From Acidobacteriota bacterium (lineage in GTDB: Bacteria; Acidobacteriota; Terriglobia; Acidiferrales; UBA7541): a DNA stretch of 6,308 nt. The stretch covers positions 1-6,308 of the forward strand of contig PMOP01000202.1 of assembly GCA_003161495.1 (NCBI GenBank). Direction: 5' to 3'. Positions 6,131 through 6,308 of the stretch are shown piece after piece; position 1 is the stretch's first letter; every line of letters begins with the position of its first letter. A program made the translations under genes and the position numbers. The notes under the pieces were generated by a model. It saw nothing but the letters and a program-made list of their open reading frames with translations, did not search any database and was not told the DNA's origin.

Positions 6131-6215
6131 TGTAGGACGGGCTTCAGCCTGTCTGCTTTTGATGTTCGCTAAACTGGCGGAGATCAAAACCTGACAGGCT
6201 GAAGCCCGTCCTACA
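6131..6215. repeat. REP-doublet-like inverted repeat, element 4
   Basis: A perfect 23 bp inverted repeat (6131-6153 against 6193-6215) is extended by an inner matching TTTTGAT/ATCAAAA pair (6157-6163 and 6183-6189). Each arm has head GTAG and a 7 bp hairpin, GACGGGC - TTCA - GCCTGTC, with a G.T pair at the same place as in element 3. Against element 3, the first two stem pairs are both changed with pairing kept. GTAG to CTAC measures 83 bases, longer than in the other elements because of a longer centre. The minus-strand GTAG head at 6214-6211 contains the TAG stop of the upstream partial gene. Confidence 0.88.
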
Positions 6216-6308
6216 CATCGCGCGCGATCGCCGCGGCGGCGATTTTTTGCGTGGCGCTGGAGATGGGCAGGCGGCGAATTTCGGCCAGGGGGACGATGCG
6301 CGCTCCCG
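6211..6308 (-). CDS. C-terminal end of an unassigned protein, partial
   Basis: One minus-strand frame is open from the window edge to a TAG at 6213-6211 and encodes 31 residues, including ARIVPLAEIRRLPIS and ending QKIAAAAIARDV. Its third codon positions are mostly G or C, unlike the other two minus frames, and the peptide reads as a normal amphipathic C-terminal helix, so I take it to be the true 3' end of a gene. The P-x-x-E-I-R spacing followed by an Ala-rich helix faintly recalls malic enzyme C-termini, but this is too short to name a family. The stop codon lies inside the head of repeat element 4, so insertion of the element may have set the present end of the protein. About 160 bases, including the element, separate it from the transglutaminase-like gene. 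Confidence 0.55.
   Translation of the reverse strand, partial: GARIVPLAEIRRLPISSATQKIAAAAIARDV

Noticed and set aside
1221..6215. CRISPR array
   Set aside because: The repeats are inverted doublets spaced 0.9-2.4 kb apart with genes between them. There are no short regular direct repeats, spacers or cas genes.
6131..6215. Insertion-sequence remnant
   Set aside because: No transposase coding sequence or target-site duplication is seen, and the element has the same compact layout as the other three repeats.

Overview
This 6.3 kb window reads as chromosomal DNA from a GC-rich bacterium, most likely an acidobacterium. That assignment is inferred from gene content, codon use rich in G/C at third positions, and the style of the intergenic repeats; no rRNA or other marker is present to prove it. 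Every gene I can support lies on the minus strand, so transcription runs from right to left. No tRNA, rRNA, CRISPR array, phage gene or transposase gene is visible, and no gene-free gap exceeds 300 bases.

Layout in transcription order: the last 31 codons of an unassigned gene (6308 to 6211); a large transglutaminase-like membrane protein of the TgpA/DUF3488 type (6050 to 3783); rimO, the ribosomal protein S12 methylthiotransferase (about 3620 to 2178); a short zinc-binding yacG (2074 to 1862) that overlaps pgpA, phosphatidylglycerophosphatase A (1902 to 1306), by 41 bases; a TIG/IPT plus NHL-type beta-propeller protein (1121 to 96); and, 7 bases further on, the first 29 codons of cinA (88 to 1), which leaves the window. 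The rimO, pgpA and cinA part resembles the rimO/pgsA/cinA/recA neighbourhoods of other bacteria, a housekeeping block for translation, phospholipid synthesis and nucleotide repair. Here the propeller protein sits just before cinA.

The most interesting content is between the genes. Four inverted-repeat elements of about 72 to 85 bp (1221-1298, 2103-2176, 3703-3776, 6131-6215) share one design. Each is a pair of inward-facing units, and each unit has a GTAG (once GTGG) head, a 7-8 bp imperfect hairpin with an invariant TTCA loop, and usually a GGTTT-type tail. Stem sequences differ between elements, and within element 1, mostly by paired compensatory changes. Each element starts 0-7 bases after the stop codon of the gene upstream of it, and in the rightmost one the GTAG head itself provides that stop codon. 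This matches the architecture of REP doublets mobilised by REP-associated tyrosine transposases (RAYT), with a possible added role in 3'-end formation or termination.
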